From Dugong dugon (lineage: Eukaryota; Chordata; Mammalia; Sirenia; Dugongidae): a stretch of DNA of 64,000 nt. A program made the translations under genes and the position numbers. Location: assembly GCA_030035585.1 (NCBI GenBank), contig CM057468.1, positions 51,270,145 to 51,334,144 of the forward strand. Direction: 5' to 3'. Under the pieces are notes generated by a model. It saw only the letters and a list, made by a program, of their open reading frames with translations. It searched no databases and was not told the origin of the DNA. Shown one piece after another: positions 1 to 11,745 of the stretch (position 1 is the first letter of the stretch; every line of letters begins with the position of its first letter).

Positions 1-1240
1 TATCCCTCCTTTTTCCACAGTTCTCATATGCCTCATTGATTTTTTTTTTAATGTAGTCACTGTATTCACAGTCTTCAAAAAGGGTTTTTCTGAAGATCTG
101 AAAGCGATCTCTGTATGACCATTTCTTATACTGACCATGGATAAAACACTAAGCATACCTCAGGCATAAAACAAATGATTTAACTCCCAAACATAAGTTT
201 TGGAAATCGTGTTGAGTGTTCTTTTTGCCAACAACATGAACTGCTCACAGGATTCAAAAATCACTGATTCAGTTCTCCCACCCAGTTTTCTCCCCGTTGC
301 CATAACGAGATCCAGTAAGCAGTGGCAGGGCTCACAATTAGGGGTTGGGGTGGTAAGAAGAACAGCAGCAACACCAGGAATCTAGGTATTGAAAACACTA
401 AAATTCATCCTTGTAAAGTAAAAAATGAGTTAAACACACTTAAAGGAACTTCCCAACCCTAGAAAATCAGTATTACCCAAATAGTAGAAACAAAGTATTA
501 GAACTGATTTTTCTGAAGGAAAAAAAAAGCAAGTGTTCATTATCTTTTATCATGGAAGTTCATTTGACAGAACATTAACGCCTTCTCTATTCAGACACTG
601 TTTAATTACGTTAACAGAAATATTTAAGGTTCTGATAGTCTTTCAATTCACCGGTGCAAACAGGGGCAGTTGGAATTCAATTTTCAAAAGAATGATACAG
701 CCATTTGAAAAAGCTTTTCCGTTATTCTCACCGAACACAATTTTGGCATCTTATCAACATTTTTCAAATTGAATGAGTTTTGTCTCTTTGTGTTAGCAGA
801 TAACGTAAGCATAGGGAGAGGCCAGCAGTCATTAGCAATTTATCATCCTTGCTGATAAACTGGATCCTTGGCTGTCCAGAACGTGAAGCTTTAAGGGCAG
901 CAGGGACATCTGAAGAGTCAGTGATGCAGACCAGATGATGTTCCTGCATGCTCTGCTTCTTCCAAGCACATGAGCTGCCCAGGACTGTAGCTGCACTCAT
1001 TCGACTCGAGAAGATGACAATCACATGCATTTTCCCCAGACAGCTCTGCTGAGCCACCATGCCTCAGCATGATTGTAGCCTTAAATCATCCACAAAAAAA
1101 AAAAGGAAGGAAAAAACAGCTCTGAAAAACGACATGAACAGAAAGAGAGGACCTACTTTCTTCACGCACTTACAGAAAGTATATGCACATGGACCAGGAA
1201 ATGATTTGTCACAAATATGTAACAACACACTGGACATTTA
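1..1240. other. No gene or repeat recognised
   Basis: Unique-looking, AT-rich sequence. A 98-codon open frame on the minus strand (764-1060) has no recognised domain and no splice or promoter context. It is noted as a finding only. Confidence 0.5.
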
Positions 1241-1244
1241 TTAG

Positions 1245-2165
1245 CAAGAGCCTTACCACAGCCCTCGTATCTTTCCAACTTTACCTCATACCCTCTTCCT
1301 TCCAGTCACTGTGCTACAACCACACTGGCCTTCTATTCTGCTCATCCAATACACCAACCTTGTTCTCTGCACAGGGCCTTTGCACTCCCTGTCCTCTTCA
1401 TGAGACTTTATTCCAGCAGATCTTCACACGGCGGCTTTCTCATCATTCAGGTTTCAGACCAAATGACATCCCTTCAGAAAATCTATCCCTGGCCCCTTAT
1501 TTCAAGGAGTCCCTGCTCCTACTCTCACTGCCTTTCAGTTTCTCTCTATTCCACTACCTTGTTTTGTTTCCTTGATGGCACAATTACATGAAATTATCTT
1601 ATGCTTGTTTACTTTTTCAATTTTGTTTACTTATTTATTTTCAGGTGCACAGAACTGGATTAATCATACCTTGATTCATGACACACCCTCATCACTGGTT
1701 CATACGTACATGATCCAATTTCATTTAATTACTTATTTTTAGTAACAGAATGAGATTCCATGAACGCAAGCTAGTACCTTGAAAATAACTTACATGTCTA
1801 ATTATACGTCCTCCCTTACCTACCTATTCCCCTGTAACTTCTCCCCCAAGATAATCATCAGCCTAAATCTTTAGAAAGTCTTATTTTCTCTTTTGTATAG
1901 TTTTATTGCATCCATGTGAATTCATCAAAAAGGGCGTTTTTTATTTTAGTTGTTGTCTGTCTCTACCCACTAGAATCTCTACTATCTGACAGTGGGGATC
2001 CCTGGAGCCTTGGTTCCTAGGACTTAAATTGTTCCTTTAAAGGACTGTTCCCTTTATCATATTAAACACTTTGAGGTCTGGGATATGTCTCATTTTTGTT
2101 GTATGCTCAGTGCTTAGCACAATGTCTGTGCATGGCCTTCAAGTCTGCTGAATTAAGTGATTAGT
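1245..2165 (+). repeat. L2 LINE 3' end, interrupted
   Basis: The stretch at 1260-1590 follows the 3' part of mammalian L2: the 'cagggcctttgcactccctgt' type segment, then a short 'caggtttcagaccaaatg' block. The L2 tail resumes near 1955 (cccactagaatc, then 'gcttagcacaatgtctg') and ends near 2160. The middle part (about 1640-1950) does not fit L2 and may be an old antisense L1 fragment. The 130-codon frame here (1183-1575) is a product of the repeat, not a gene. Confidence 0.65.
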
Positions 2166-2257
2166 AATGCTGTAGCCCAAGGAAGAGCCACCTCTTAAGG
2201 AAAATCCTATGCTTTGATCTCAGCCTTTTTTTTTTTTACTACTGAGGGAGCTTGTTT

Positions 2258-2491
2258 TGTTTGTTAGGTGCTGTCTAGTCGGTTCTGGTTCATAGCAACC
2301 CTACGTACAGCAGAACGAAACACTGCCTGGTCCTGCATCATCCTCACAATTGTTGTTATGCTTGAACCCATTGTTGCAGCCAGTGTGTCAGTCCATCTCG
2401 TTGAAGGTCGTCCTCTTTTTCACTGACCCTCTCTACCTTACCAAGTATGATCGTCCTTCTCCAGGGACTGGTCCCTCCTGATAACATGTCC
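2258..2491 (-). repeat. RTE LINE, 3' end, 5'-truncated
   Basis: Read on the plus strand it begins with the inverted RTE tail (gttaggtgctgtctagtcgg) and runs through the C-terminal part of the RTE frame, ending at 'ctgataacatgtcc'. The same order of blocks recurs in the longer RTE copy at 44291-46149, which supports the assignment. It is a short 5'-truncated copy with no coding capacity. Confidence 0.85.
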
Positions 2492-2659
2492 CTGGTAAAA
2501 GCTCAAAAGTTCAGAATGTGAATTTTACGTCTTATGTTAAGAGACATCAACTAGTCCAGCAATGCTGGAAAAGTGTAGTTATAATAACCTAGAACAAAAT
2601 TTAGAATTCACAGAAGTTTAACAAGATTCCTACTTAAAATGTCTGACATTCCCAAAGCA

Positions 2660-2830
2660 ATTTTCTCATGTATTATCCCATCATGTCCTCAAATCTTTCA
2701 TTCACCTATCAAATAATTATCAAGTGGCTGTTATTTGCCAGTTGTGTCATCAAGCACTGAGGATACAACCCTGAACAAATTCTGCTTCCACTCTCAAGGA
2801 GGTTACAGTGAAGGAAGGAGGAAAACAAGT
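2660..2830 (-). repeat. L2 LINE 3' end (diverged)
   Basis: The block 'ttcattcacctatc...ttgccagttgtg...gatacaaccctgaacaa' follows the reversed L2 3' end, in which a size-of-catch phrase like 'gtgccaggcactg' precedes 'gatacagcagtgaacaa'. Strongly diverged, so boundaries are approximate. Confidence 0.5.
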
Positions 2831-2859
2831 CAGGAAGCAATGTCAAACCAGTGCACAAC

Positions 2860-3100
2860 CAGGACAGGTATCGTTATCCTATGATCCTAGGCTCATTATC
2901 ATTATCATATCATTATCCCGAGAACCACATGTGTTCTGCTGATGACAATCATAGCGTCTTCCATCCTTCCTACAAATAAGGAAACTGTCCAGGGGCAAAA
3001 ATGGGGATTCCCTAAACAGGTGTATTATATTACAGGAGTAAAACTCAGCTCTTAACCCCTGTAACTTCATTCTCTTCACACCATGTGACTATACCACCTG
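2860..3100 (-). repeat. Possible MIR, antisense, weak
   Basis: The central 'acaaataaggaaactg' followed by 'aaactcagctcttaacccc' resembles the reversed MIR core and head. Too diverged to be sure. Confidence 0.3.
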
Positions 3101-3695
3101 GGAGGGAAGAAGCAAGGTTTTCCACGCCGTCAACAGAAGCACAGGTCCTGTTTCTCATAGAAAGCTATAACAACAGCCCCATACCAAAATAACGTCTCAC
3201 CTACCTACGAGAGAAATTTTTTGCAAGAGCAATGGAAAATTAAGGTACAGTAGTTTTTCTATAAATCTTAATCCAGCTACCTACCTAGAACACTACCAAA
3301 GAGTAAGACGTAAGTTTTCTTTCAGAAGTTGTAACGGGTTTCAAAAAGCCAATGAACAAAAGACCAGCTCACAGGACGGCCCAACATCTCCCTCAAAGGT
3401 AAATCATTCATTCCACACATCACTCTAACAAACTTCACGCAAGTTTTAGAAACTGTAACTTAACCTAGCTCAAAGTGGTTAAGAGAAAAGTCCTATAAGA
3501 AAAGAGTAATTTCAGAATAACCCAAGTTTTGTTCTGTTTTGTTTTAATTGAAGGGGATGCAGCATAACCCACAGCACTACTTCTAGAAGCCCCCCTTCCT
3601 GTTTCATAGCTTCTCTTACATACCAGGGATGCTTCCATCAATCTCTCTCTATTTAAAACTCTTATTTAAATGAAAACAAACTCTAAAGCAAAGAT

Positions 3696-3706
3696 AAGAA
3701 GGTAAG
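3696..3706. repeat. Target-site duplication, left copy
   Basis: The sequence aagaaggtaag occurs here and again at 3872-3882, immediately flanking the AfroSINE. It is a perfect 11-bp target duplication and shows a standard LINE-driven insertion. Confidence 0.9.
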
Positions 3707-3871
3707 CCAAAAAAACCAAACTCGTTGCCATCGAGTCGATTCTGACTCATAGCGACCCTGTAAGACAGAGTAGAACTGCCCCATAGGGTTTCCAAGGAGC
3801 AGCTGGTGGATTCAAACTGCCGACCTTTTGGTTAGCAGTCGAGCTCTTAACCACTGCACCACCAGGGCTCC
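3707..3871 (-). mobile_element. AfroSINE, full length
   Basis: tRNA-derived SINE in antisense orientation. Read on the minus strand it begins with the tRNA-like head: an A-box region equivalent to 'tggtgcagtggttaag' and a B-box region 'ggcagtttgaatcc'. A body containing 'cctatggggcagttctac' follows, then the RTE-like tail ending in an AT-rich run. An 11-bp perfect target duplication flanks it. The pol III boxes are seen; transcription is not implied. Confidence 0.95.
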
Positions 3872-3882
3872 AAGAAGGTAAG

Positions 3883-6495
3883 GGAGCCGGGAAACTAAAG
3901 TACTGGAAATGGTACAATGAGAACAGAATGAATGATAATAATGACAGGCTGTGAAAAATGCAACCAACATCACTGAATAATTTGTGTAGAAACTGTTAAA
4001 TGGGAAACAAACCTGCTGTGTAAACTTACACCTTAAACACAATAAAACATTACTAAAAACAAACTTTCTTTACCACAGTTCACAAGTCTTGAAAGAAATC
4101 AAAAGATGAAGCATTAGAGGCATGCCTTTCAAATCTACTAATATTTGTTGAGGACCCACTATGCTGACTGGACTAACTCAGGAAATTATGAAATTAAATG
4201 AAACCTGGTGTCTCCCTCAAGGTTCTGTCATTAGAAGAAGACAAGAGTCAGGGCACAAACAAGGTAGTGCATGACATAGTGCAAAGCCTAAGCCACAGTG
4301 TGTCATGACTAAGCTAAAGAAATTCGTAGTCTTCCAAACAGCTCTCCCCTTCAGCTGTTGAAGAAAACTGCTTTTCACTACATGATGAAAACAACAAAAT
4401 TTCCATTTGTTCCTTTTAATACAAGGGATTTCACTCAACCAAAGTACACTTCTAATGCAGAAGTTGTCTATTGAAACCATTACTACTGACTCCTCCGAAG
4501 GAGCGGTAGCCAAGGTGGCGTGCGTTCACCAGCTGTAACTCCCACTGTATGTAATCCCGCAATCAGAGACAATGAACAGGATTCATTAAAAACTTGAAAC
4601 AACGGAAGCCTCTCCTCAACTTCTGACAACAAAAGAGTGATGGAAGCAGAGAAGAGATAAAGTGGGGATAAAGTAGGAAGTCACAAATTGTCGGTGGAAC
4701 TGGTGGTTTCCTGACACAAAGCTGCATAAATTGTAATCATGCGGAGGAAAACATTGGGTTTAAAAACAAAATGAAGCATCAAAAATATACATGGAAGTCC
4801 TTGATATACTGAAAGTATCGTTAAGCTGGCAATTGGGAAAACATGGTTATAACTCTATTTTTGCCTCAGTTTTGTCAGTCAAATGAGGAAAATGAACTGA
4901 ACTATCCTGAGGGACACCTCCAGTTCTAATCCTCTCCGATTCTATCTACACACGGACATGAGAGGTGGGACCAACACTGCAGTTTTGTTTTGTCTTAGTA
5001 CCACTGAGGAGAATATTTATGGAGATAGATAAAAACAGTGGTAGACTGTGGTTTCGTCATGTTTTTCTTTACATCAGAATAATGGCCACAGTGAGATCTA
5101 TATTAAACTTTATTGTCAGGGTGCTGCTCATTGATCAGAGAGTGACTCCTGGGGAAAAAAAGCACTGAGATTATGTGAGCTGGAATATTAACTTTTAGCT
5201 CAGCAAAACAAGGAAAACTAGGAGCCTCTTACCTAAGTTGTCACTGGTGTGGTCTGCAAGTGCTCCCATTTACATAGGCTAAAATGGAACCCAAAAGTCA
5301 ATAGTCTAAATCATAATATTTGGAACTGGGTCAAGAAGCACATGCAACAGTATAATTTTGGGTCTAAAAATAAAAAATATCAACTGCTTTTATAATACAA
5401 ACAACAGTTAGAATCTTCTCTACTGATGGGAAAATGTGCAAAGGGGGTAAGGGGTACATATCAGCATTGGGGGATAGGAGTAGATGTGAAGTCTTTATGA
5501 TAATTACAAGAGAATTTAAAAGGTTGAGAAACAGTGTTTTAGAGATATAAAATAGACTATTTTTTAATGTTTTCTATGTGGTTTGGTTAGGTTTTTGATG
5601 AATCACAGATCCAAAACTGTGAAAAAGAGCACATACTCGATATGTATAATACTCAAGAGTGATACCTCAAACCAAACCGAGATACACCTTGAGAACTCAT
5701 GAGTTAACTCATGAAAACATGAATCAAGGGCTTGATTACCAACAATGCCCCCTCTGTATCCAGAGTCCATGAGTGCCCCAGTATATTTGTGATTTCCTGT
5801 GTTGAAAATTTATTTTCAATGTTCCCTTCCTTTTAATGTTCAGAATGAGTCATACTGGGTACCTAAACAAAGGCCATTTGCAAACATTAAATTTCCATCT
5901 ATCTTCTTGGCTGACCACAACAGAACATTCTAAAGAGCTTGTCTTCTGATACCCACACATTGTTTCCCAAGCTGCCATTTACCACATTTACCCAATGTAA
6001 CTAGGCAGCTGACCACTCTGCTCTAACTGCGTCCTTTGATTACAATAATTTAATGCCATTAAAGGTGAGGGTAATATTCTTAGATCAGTGTTTACACCAT
6101 GCTTTCGGCCACAGCAAACAGCTAGTTACTTCTATGAGGAAAGAAAAAAATTATATTGTCCTCTATTTTCTATCCCATGTTTTGTTTTGAATCTCGACTA
6201 GAACATACTGATTTCACAATATTTGGCACAATGGGTACAATTTCAAGGCTTGAGGCATACTCACTGACCACTATTTATCAAGCATGTTTATCATGCCTGG
6301 CCAAAGGGAAGTTCAGATTGAGATTCAGCAGGCACTGTTGTAAGCACTTTCACAGTCACGCATAGATATACTGACGGGATGTTTGGTGCTCAACTGAGTG
6401 AAGGCAGTTAGGTCTGGAAACCAGTCCAAGTAAGAGGGCCTTGTTGTTATGTGTTGGTTCCAGTGTCTTTAAATTCACATTGCCACAAGTAAAAC
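3883..6495. other. Mostly unique sequence
   Basis: No gene recognised. A diverged L2/MIR-like patch may lie at about 4135-4300 (atatttgttgaggacccac). Small open frames at 4217-4513, 4965-5168 and 6156-6365 have no recognisable domain. Confidence 0.5.
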
Positions 6496-6499
6496 TGGG

Positions 6500-6690
6500 G
6501 AAATATGAATAATATCAATGGACTATGTCAATGTCAATATCCTGGTTGTGATATTGTACTATAGTTTTACAAGATGTTGCCATTGGGGGAAACTGGGTAA
6601 ATGTACACAAGGTCTCTCTGTATTGTTTCTAACAACTGCATGTGGATCTACAATGATCTCAGTAAAAATTTCAACTAAATAAAATCCACA
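6500..6690 (+). repeat. L1M 3' UTR fragment
   Basis: The string of blocks 'caatgtcaatatcctggttg', 'gatattgtactatagttttac' and 'gtacacaaggtctctctgta' followed by 'caactgcatgtggatctac' is the well-known 3' end of old mammalian L1M elements. It is non-coding. Confidence 0.8.
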
Positions 6691-6896
6691 TTGCCTATGT
6701 GGTTATTTATGTGACATTTATTTTGCAATGTTTGCTAACACACATAGATGGGACAATCCTTTGCTTTTGGAATGCCCCTCCCTGAAGCTTTGGATATTTC
6801 CATGATTCAAGAGGAATATTTCTACCTTCACATACCTAGTACCATCCCAACCATCATTCCTTAACTGGCAACATACAGGATGATAAATGTGTCCCT

Positions 6897-7636
6897 ACCT
6901 CCCAGTTAATTGGCCTAACAACATGTTTAGTGCCACTGTTCTACCTCTTGGTTTGATGCTTAATGCCTGGGGTCTTAAAAGCTTCCGAGTGGCCATCCAA
7001 GGCACAACCATTGGCCTGGAACAACAGAGGAAAAAGGAGAGTCAGGAATAGGAGGAGGATACATAATGTGTGGCTAATTCCCGCCATGAACAACTACCTC
7101 CTTTGCCATAAGACCAGAAGAACTGGATGGTGCCTGGCTACCATTACTGAACATTTTGATCAAAGATTCCATAGAAGAAACCTGACAAAACAGCAGGAAA
7201 TGCAGAACAGAATTTCAAATTCTTGTGGACTCCAGACTTCCTGGAGCCATGAAGGTTGGCTGAACACCGGAAACTATTGCCCTGAGATCATCTGTAAACT
7301 TTAAACCAAAAATATCCCCTGAAGTCTTCTTAAACTAAACAATAATTTAGCTTAACCAGTAAAAAAAATCTGCCTGGAGCATTATGCTCTTTTAACAGCT
7401 ATCTATATGGGATCAAATTGACAACAGCAACTTGAAAGACTAGATAGGAAACTTAGGGGGCAGTGAATTTATGTTAATGGGGGAGGAACAACTCAGAAAA
7501 GGAGGGTGAGAATGGTTGCAAAACTCAAAGAATGTAATCAATGTCACTAAATGGTACATGTAGAAACTGTTGAATTGGTGTATGTTTTGCTGTGAATATT
7601 CTCAACAACAAAATAAATAAAATTATATAAAATAAA
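6897..7636 (+). mobile_element. L1 3' UTR insertion (type A end)
   Basis: A 740-bp insertion flanked by a perfect 14-bp duplication, ataaatgtgtccct, at 6883-6896 and 7637-7650. It starts near 'gcctggggtcttaaaagctt', passes the 'ccagaagaactggatggtgcc' block and ends with 'gtgtatgttttgctgtgaat' and an A-rich tail with aataaa. This 3' end (called type A here) recurs at 32657-32830. The 113-codon frame inside (6963-7304) is untranslated-region noise. Confidence 0.9.
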
Positions 7637-7650
7637 ATAAATGTGTCCCT

Positions 7651-8546
7651 GGACATAAACTTAGCTAGATGGTATAAGCACTGTGTTGTGATTTAGTTTT
7701 CTAGAGGTTCAATTCTGGTTTGTTTTTTTTTTCATTGCTCTGTTGCGATTTTAAATTCTATAAATGGCACTGCTTCCTTAAATTATTTTTTTCTCTGTAG
7801 GCTCCCTTTGTATTTACATCTCTGGTTTTAACATATCATTTTTATCTCTTATTTAATTATTTAAGTAAACTATTTAATTATTAATTAACTATTTAATTTA
7901 TATCTTATTTAATTGCTTTATTTCATTGCCTGTGGAATGCATCGCTGTTGCTCCCTGTGATTTTCTTCTGTTTTCTGGCATAAGTCTGTTTCAAAATCAT
8001 GCTGCCATCTACCTTTTTGAAAAAGTTCAACAAATTCCCTATATCTGTGTTTTTTTTAACTCATATTTGACCAAGAGCAGACCTATTATTTGTACTCATC
8101 CCAAAAATGGCATTGGTTGATTGTCCTTGACTCTCTATTCATCTGGGCACCATTTCGATCCTCTCGGCATTTAAGCTGGAAGGCTGGAGGAGGCTGGTTT
8201 ACTGGATCAATTCAGCACACTAACTCGATGAACAGACAGCTGAGGGCATGGACAGTCAAAGTCACATGCTTTTTCTCTCTGTTTTTGTTGAAAACACTGT
8301 ACAGGGCCAGCTCCTGCAAACTGGGGGAGTGCCCTATCATTGCAAAGGGGCAAAGGGGACAATGCAGTCCAGCTCAAGATGTCTTCCCTACTCTGGGGTT
8401 AACTGACCACGTTTCTAAGAAGTTACCTTATAGAAAATCCTTGCAGGCTATGTTATGTTTTAGAAAGTCGTATGTTTTCTAAAGGTGACTGCCTTTGCTG
8501 TTGTTTGCCAACATCTGCGAAAATAACCCCACATAGATTTTTCAAA
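7651..8546. other. Unique sequence with an AT-rich patch
   Basis: About 7838-7925 is almost pure A+T with repeated 'atttaatt' words, a low-complexity patch. The rest (to 8546) shows no gene. The open frames at 7926-8120 and 8090-8482 are unrecognised. Confidence 0.5.
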
Positions 8547-8740
8547 GGAGTCCCTGTGTGATGCAAATGGTTAACACACTCAGCCACTAACCAACAGGTT
8601 GGAGATTCGAGTCTACCCAGAAGTGGCTCGAAAGAAAGGCCTGGCCACTGAAAACCCAATGGAGTACCGTTCTTCTCTGACACACAGGGTCGCCATGAGT
8701 CAGAGTCCACTTCACGGCAACTGATTTGGTTTTTTGGTTT
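8547..8740 (+). mobile_element. AfroSINE, long subtype
   Basis: It starts 'ggagtccctgtgtgatgcaa', has an 'aaaggcctggccactg' body and ends with the shared tail 'cgccatgagtcagagtcc', then 'tggttttttggttt'. The body differs from the copy at 3707-3871: it has the longer module with 'agaagtggctcgaaagaaagg'. Several copies here belong to this second subtype. The 145-codon minus-strand frame across it is spurious. Confidence 0.9.
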
Positions 8741-8849
8741 CGATTTATCACTTTCTCCTCTACCAAGGACTAGCAAAGTGAAGACAAGATTACTAAAGAA
8801 ACAAAACAAGACAATCTCAACCAAGTCAAACTCATGCCAATTAAGGGTC

Positions 8850-9213
8850 CTCCCACATACTGTTACTCTTCCTAAAATGCTTGTCCCCATCCTTTCCCCT
8901 TGCTAATTCCTACTGTTACTTTGCTGATCGGCTTAAATGTCATTACCTCAGAGATGCATTCACGAATCACTCAATGAAATTTAAGTCTCCCATTGTTCTT
9001 TGCTGTCAGAGGTCTCTTTCTTTTCCTTATTGGAATGTATCATGTTTGTAAGTATGTATTTATTTTAATGTACTTGTTTACTGTCAATCTCTCCCACTAG
9101 ACCATACCTTCTTTGAGAGTACAGATCATGTCTACTGAGTCCAACACTGTCTGCCTAATGCCTGGCACAGTGCTAGGCACTCTGCAAATATTTGTGGCAT
9201 GTGAATGAATAGA
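8850..9213 (+). repeat. L2 LINE 3' end
   Basis: The order of blocks ('cacctcagagatgc' type segment, 'tcccactagaccataccttc', 'gcctggcacagtgctaggca', 'gcaaatatttgtgg...gaatgaat') is the L2 3' terminus in sense orientation, running to its usual short repeat end. Confidence 0.8.
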
Positions 9214-9215
9214 TA

Positions 9216-9570
9216 ACCAGAGTAACAAGAGATTCTGTTGTTTAGTTTCTTCTGCATTTACTTGCTCCCTAAATTCTAAGGAGAACAGACACCAAGTGCT
9301 GTGCAGATGTTGGTTACTATCATTACTATTTCATCTGAACCTATGGAACAAAATCTCCTCAAAAGGTAGGAACTGTATCTGATAATGTGTTTTGATCTAG
9401 AAGACATACAAAGCTCTGTCTTTAGGTGGGAATCTGCATAGGGTGGTACAAACAGCATGGAATTTATACCCAAGAAACCTGGATTTAGACTACTTGGATG
9501 TCATGGGGCAACTTATTTAAATGATCTTAACATCAATATGCTCAACTACAAAGAATAGGGCCTATTTGAA
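9216..9570. other. Unique sequence, possible MIR trace
   Basis: About 9468-9565 contains 'cctggatttagactactt' and 'catggggcaacttatttaaa', faintly like the MIR core in sense orientation. No gene recognised. Confidence 0.35.
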
Positions 9571-9574
9571 TCTA

Positions 9575-9808
9575 GGAGTCCCTAGGTGGTGCATGCAGTT
9601 AACATGCTCGGCTGCTAACAAAAAGTCCAGAGGTTTGAGTCCACCCAATCCCAGCTCAGAAGAAAGGCCTGGTGATCAACTTCTAAAAAATCAACATTGA
9701 AAACCCTGCAGAGTACAGTTCTACTCTGACACACATGGGGTTGCCATAAGTCAGAATCAACTCAAGGACAACTGATTTGTTTTTGTTGTTGTTGTTGTTG
9801 TTTTTCAC
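9575..9808 (+). mobile_element. AfroSINE, long subtype, with GTT tail
   Basis: Head 'ggagtccctaggtggtgca', long-subtype body, the shared 'gttgccataagtcagaatc' tail and a terminal (gtt)n run at about 9784-9800. A 9-bp duplication ttgaatcta flanks it at 9566-9574 and 9809-9817. Confidence 0.92.
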
Positions 9809-9817
9809 TTGAATCTA

Positions 9818-10250
9818 TAAACCTATTTGATAAAATGAAATACAAATACTAAATGCCTAGCACTGGAATAAAAAGGGGTTTCACCTTACCTCCAGTGCAA
9901 ACCAATCAATAGTTTTTTTTTCCTGGAGCTCTATGCTGAGAAGGACTGTGAAGTTGTATCCAGGTTCAGTGATGGAGCACCATGATTGATTAGCAATGTC
10001 TGCCAAGGGCAAAAAAAAGAAAGTTGTGGGAAGTATGTCCTGTACTTTCCAACAGCAGACTAGCAAATGGCAGATACTCAATGATTGTTAGTTTCCTTAC
10101 TTCTTTGCTGCTATAAATTCAAAATGAGTCTGAAAAAAAATTATTATAAAACACCCCAAAACCTAAAGCAAAAAAGTAAGGACAACTGATAGCTTGTAAA
10201 CTTTAGGCCAGAACGAAAACATTACTTTTAGAACATGGGTAAAACTACTT
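9818..10250. other. No gene or repeat recognised
   Basis: A short poly-T/poly-A pair lies near 9911-9920 and 10132-10140. Nothing else stands out. Confidence 0.45.
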
Positions 10251-10308
10251 AAAACCTATTGCCATCGAGTCGATTCCGACTCACAGCAACCCTATAGGAT
10301 GGAGTAGG
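10251..10308 (-). repeat. AfroSINE tail fragment
   Basis: Only the 3' tail is present in reverse: 'tattgccatcgagtcgattc' through 'cctataggatggagtagg'. The body and tRNA head are missing, as expected for a 5'-truncated insertion. Confidence 0.85.
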
Positions 10309-10309
10309 A

Positions 10310-11165
10310 TTCTAATAACGTGAATTCATAAAAGTCCAGGTATAGTTTAGCACAAGGTCCTTGTGTGCTGACAGTCAATCTCCCCCACACTGTGGAATGG
10401 TACAAGTGACTCACAATTGTTAGCTCCCCTGTCGTAAACAGCATAAATCTGGGCAGCTGTCTTGTGGCAAATGGAGCACAAAACTTCAGGCTTTTAAAGG
10501 ATTCTGCTTCTGGGGAGATAACTGGTGGGCTTTCATAAGTAGGTTAGTAAGTAGCACATTTGAACTTGGCACAGGCGTTTTCATGCAAGCACAGCAATGG
10601 TCAGCTCCGATAAGGTGAGGGGGAAAGATATCATTCAGAAACAAACATTCAGCCCCTGCAACATACAGCAGCTTAACATGAAGCCTGCTTAGAGGTAAAA
10701 CCAGATCATTTGGAGTTACAGGAAACACAAAACCACTGATAAAAATTTCAAAGGCATTCTCAAGGTTTATCAAAGGACCCTGAGCCAAATCAAATTTCAG
10801 TGTGTTAGAATACTCTTGATTCTTATAATTATGTACTCTTTCCAGCTATTCCAAATAAACTCAGTGTGAAAAAGGGAAAGACTTGATTTTCTTTCCTGGA
10901 TCTTTCTGAGCATTTCCTAGGGTTAATAACTACAGAATCATGTCATGACTAAATCAGAACAATCATTTGGTTGTTTTGTTCTCCCAGCAGGAGCAGCACC
11001 CACCCACCAGAAGACTCAGTCTGCCTCATTATGCTCTAAGCAGACCCTATCGCCCACCTTTCTCCAACACCACCCCCTGGGAAGCAGTACTCTGGCCCTA
11101 TGCAGCAATGACTTTGATCACAACATATAATGTAAAGGACCAGAGTGATTTAAGGAAGATTAAGG
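10310..11165. other. No gene or repeat recognised
   Basis: Ordinary unique sequence. Open frames at 10486-10788 (minus) and 10945-11200 (plus) are low-complexity or unrecognised. Confidence 0.45.
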
Positions 11166-11170
11166 GAATC

Positions 11171-11384
11171 CAAAAATCAAACCCACTGCCACTGAGTTGA
11201 TTCCAACTCATAGCTACCCTACAGGACAGGGCAGAGCTGCTCTGCAGGGTTTCTAAGGCTGTAAATCTTTATGCAAGCAGACTGCCATATCTTTTCTCCG
11301 GCAGAGCAGCCGGCTGGTGGGTTTGAACTGCTGACCTATATCGGTTAGCAGCCAAGCACTTAACCACTGTGCCACCAGGGCTCC
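11171..11384 (-). mobile_element. AfroSINE, long variant
   Basis: Antisense copy: tail 'actgccactgagttgattcc' on the left, an extra body module with 'ggctgtaaatctttatgcaa', and the tRNA-like head on the right ending 'accagggctcc'. The extra module (about 11259-11304) is missing from the neighbouring short copy, so this is a distinct subtype. Confidence 0.92.
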
Positions 11385-11397
11385 TGACTCAGGAAAC

Positions 11398-11556
11398 CAA
11401 AAAAACCCACTGCTGTCGAGTCGATTCCAATTCATAGCAACCCTACAGGACAGAGTAAAAGTGCCTCATAGGGTTTCCAAGGAGCAGCCAGTGGGTTCGA
11501 ACTGCCAACCTTTTGGTTAGCAGCCAAGCTCTTAACCACTGCATCACCAGGGCTCC
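11398..11556 (-). mobile_element. AfroSINE inserted beside an older AfroSINE
   Basis: Short-subtype antisense copy. Its flanks tgactcaggaaac (11385-11397) and tgattcaggaaac (11557-11569) match at 12 of 13 positions. The left copy begins exactly at the head of the preceding SINE (11171-11384), so the second SINE landed just beyond the first. Confidence 0.93.
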
Positions 11557-11629
11557 TGATTCAGGAAACAGCACCCCTGAAAGAAACTCCTCAGCCCCAC
11601 TTGGTGACATTAAGAAGCACCAATTCAGA

Positions 11630-11745
11630 ATGCCAGATAGGACCCATCTTCACACCAAAGATCTAGCTAATGGTGGCTGAGTTAGAACCTGAATACTTTC
11701 CTTGTTTTAATCCAACACTCGTTCCTTTCTGCCCTCCTGCCGTAA
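11630..11745 (-). repeat. Possible MIR, antisense
   Basis: 'gatctagctaatggtggctg' and 'agttagaacctgaatac' fit the reversed MIR core (agctagtaagtggcagag followed by a gaacc block). Diverged. Confidence 0.4.

Noticed and set aside
1183..1575. 130-codon plus-strand open frame
   Set aside because: It follows the L2 3' UTR and is not a protein.
6963..7304. 113-codon plus-strand open frame
   Set aside because: It is within an L1 3' UTR fixed by a 14-bp target duplication, so it is non-coding.
7838..7925. AT-rich patch as a possible replication or matrix-attachment site
   Set aside because: Low-complexity A+T alone is not evidence of function.
8453..8890. 145-codon minus-strand open frame
   Set aside because: More than half overlaps an AfroSINE; the rest has no recognised domain.
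11171..11569. Closely spaced similar units (possible CRISPR-like array)
   Set aside because: The units are two AfroSINEs of different subtype with a target duplication, and the organism is a mammal.
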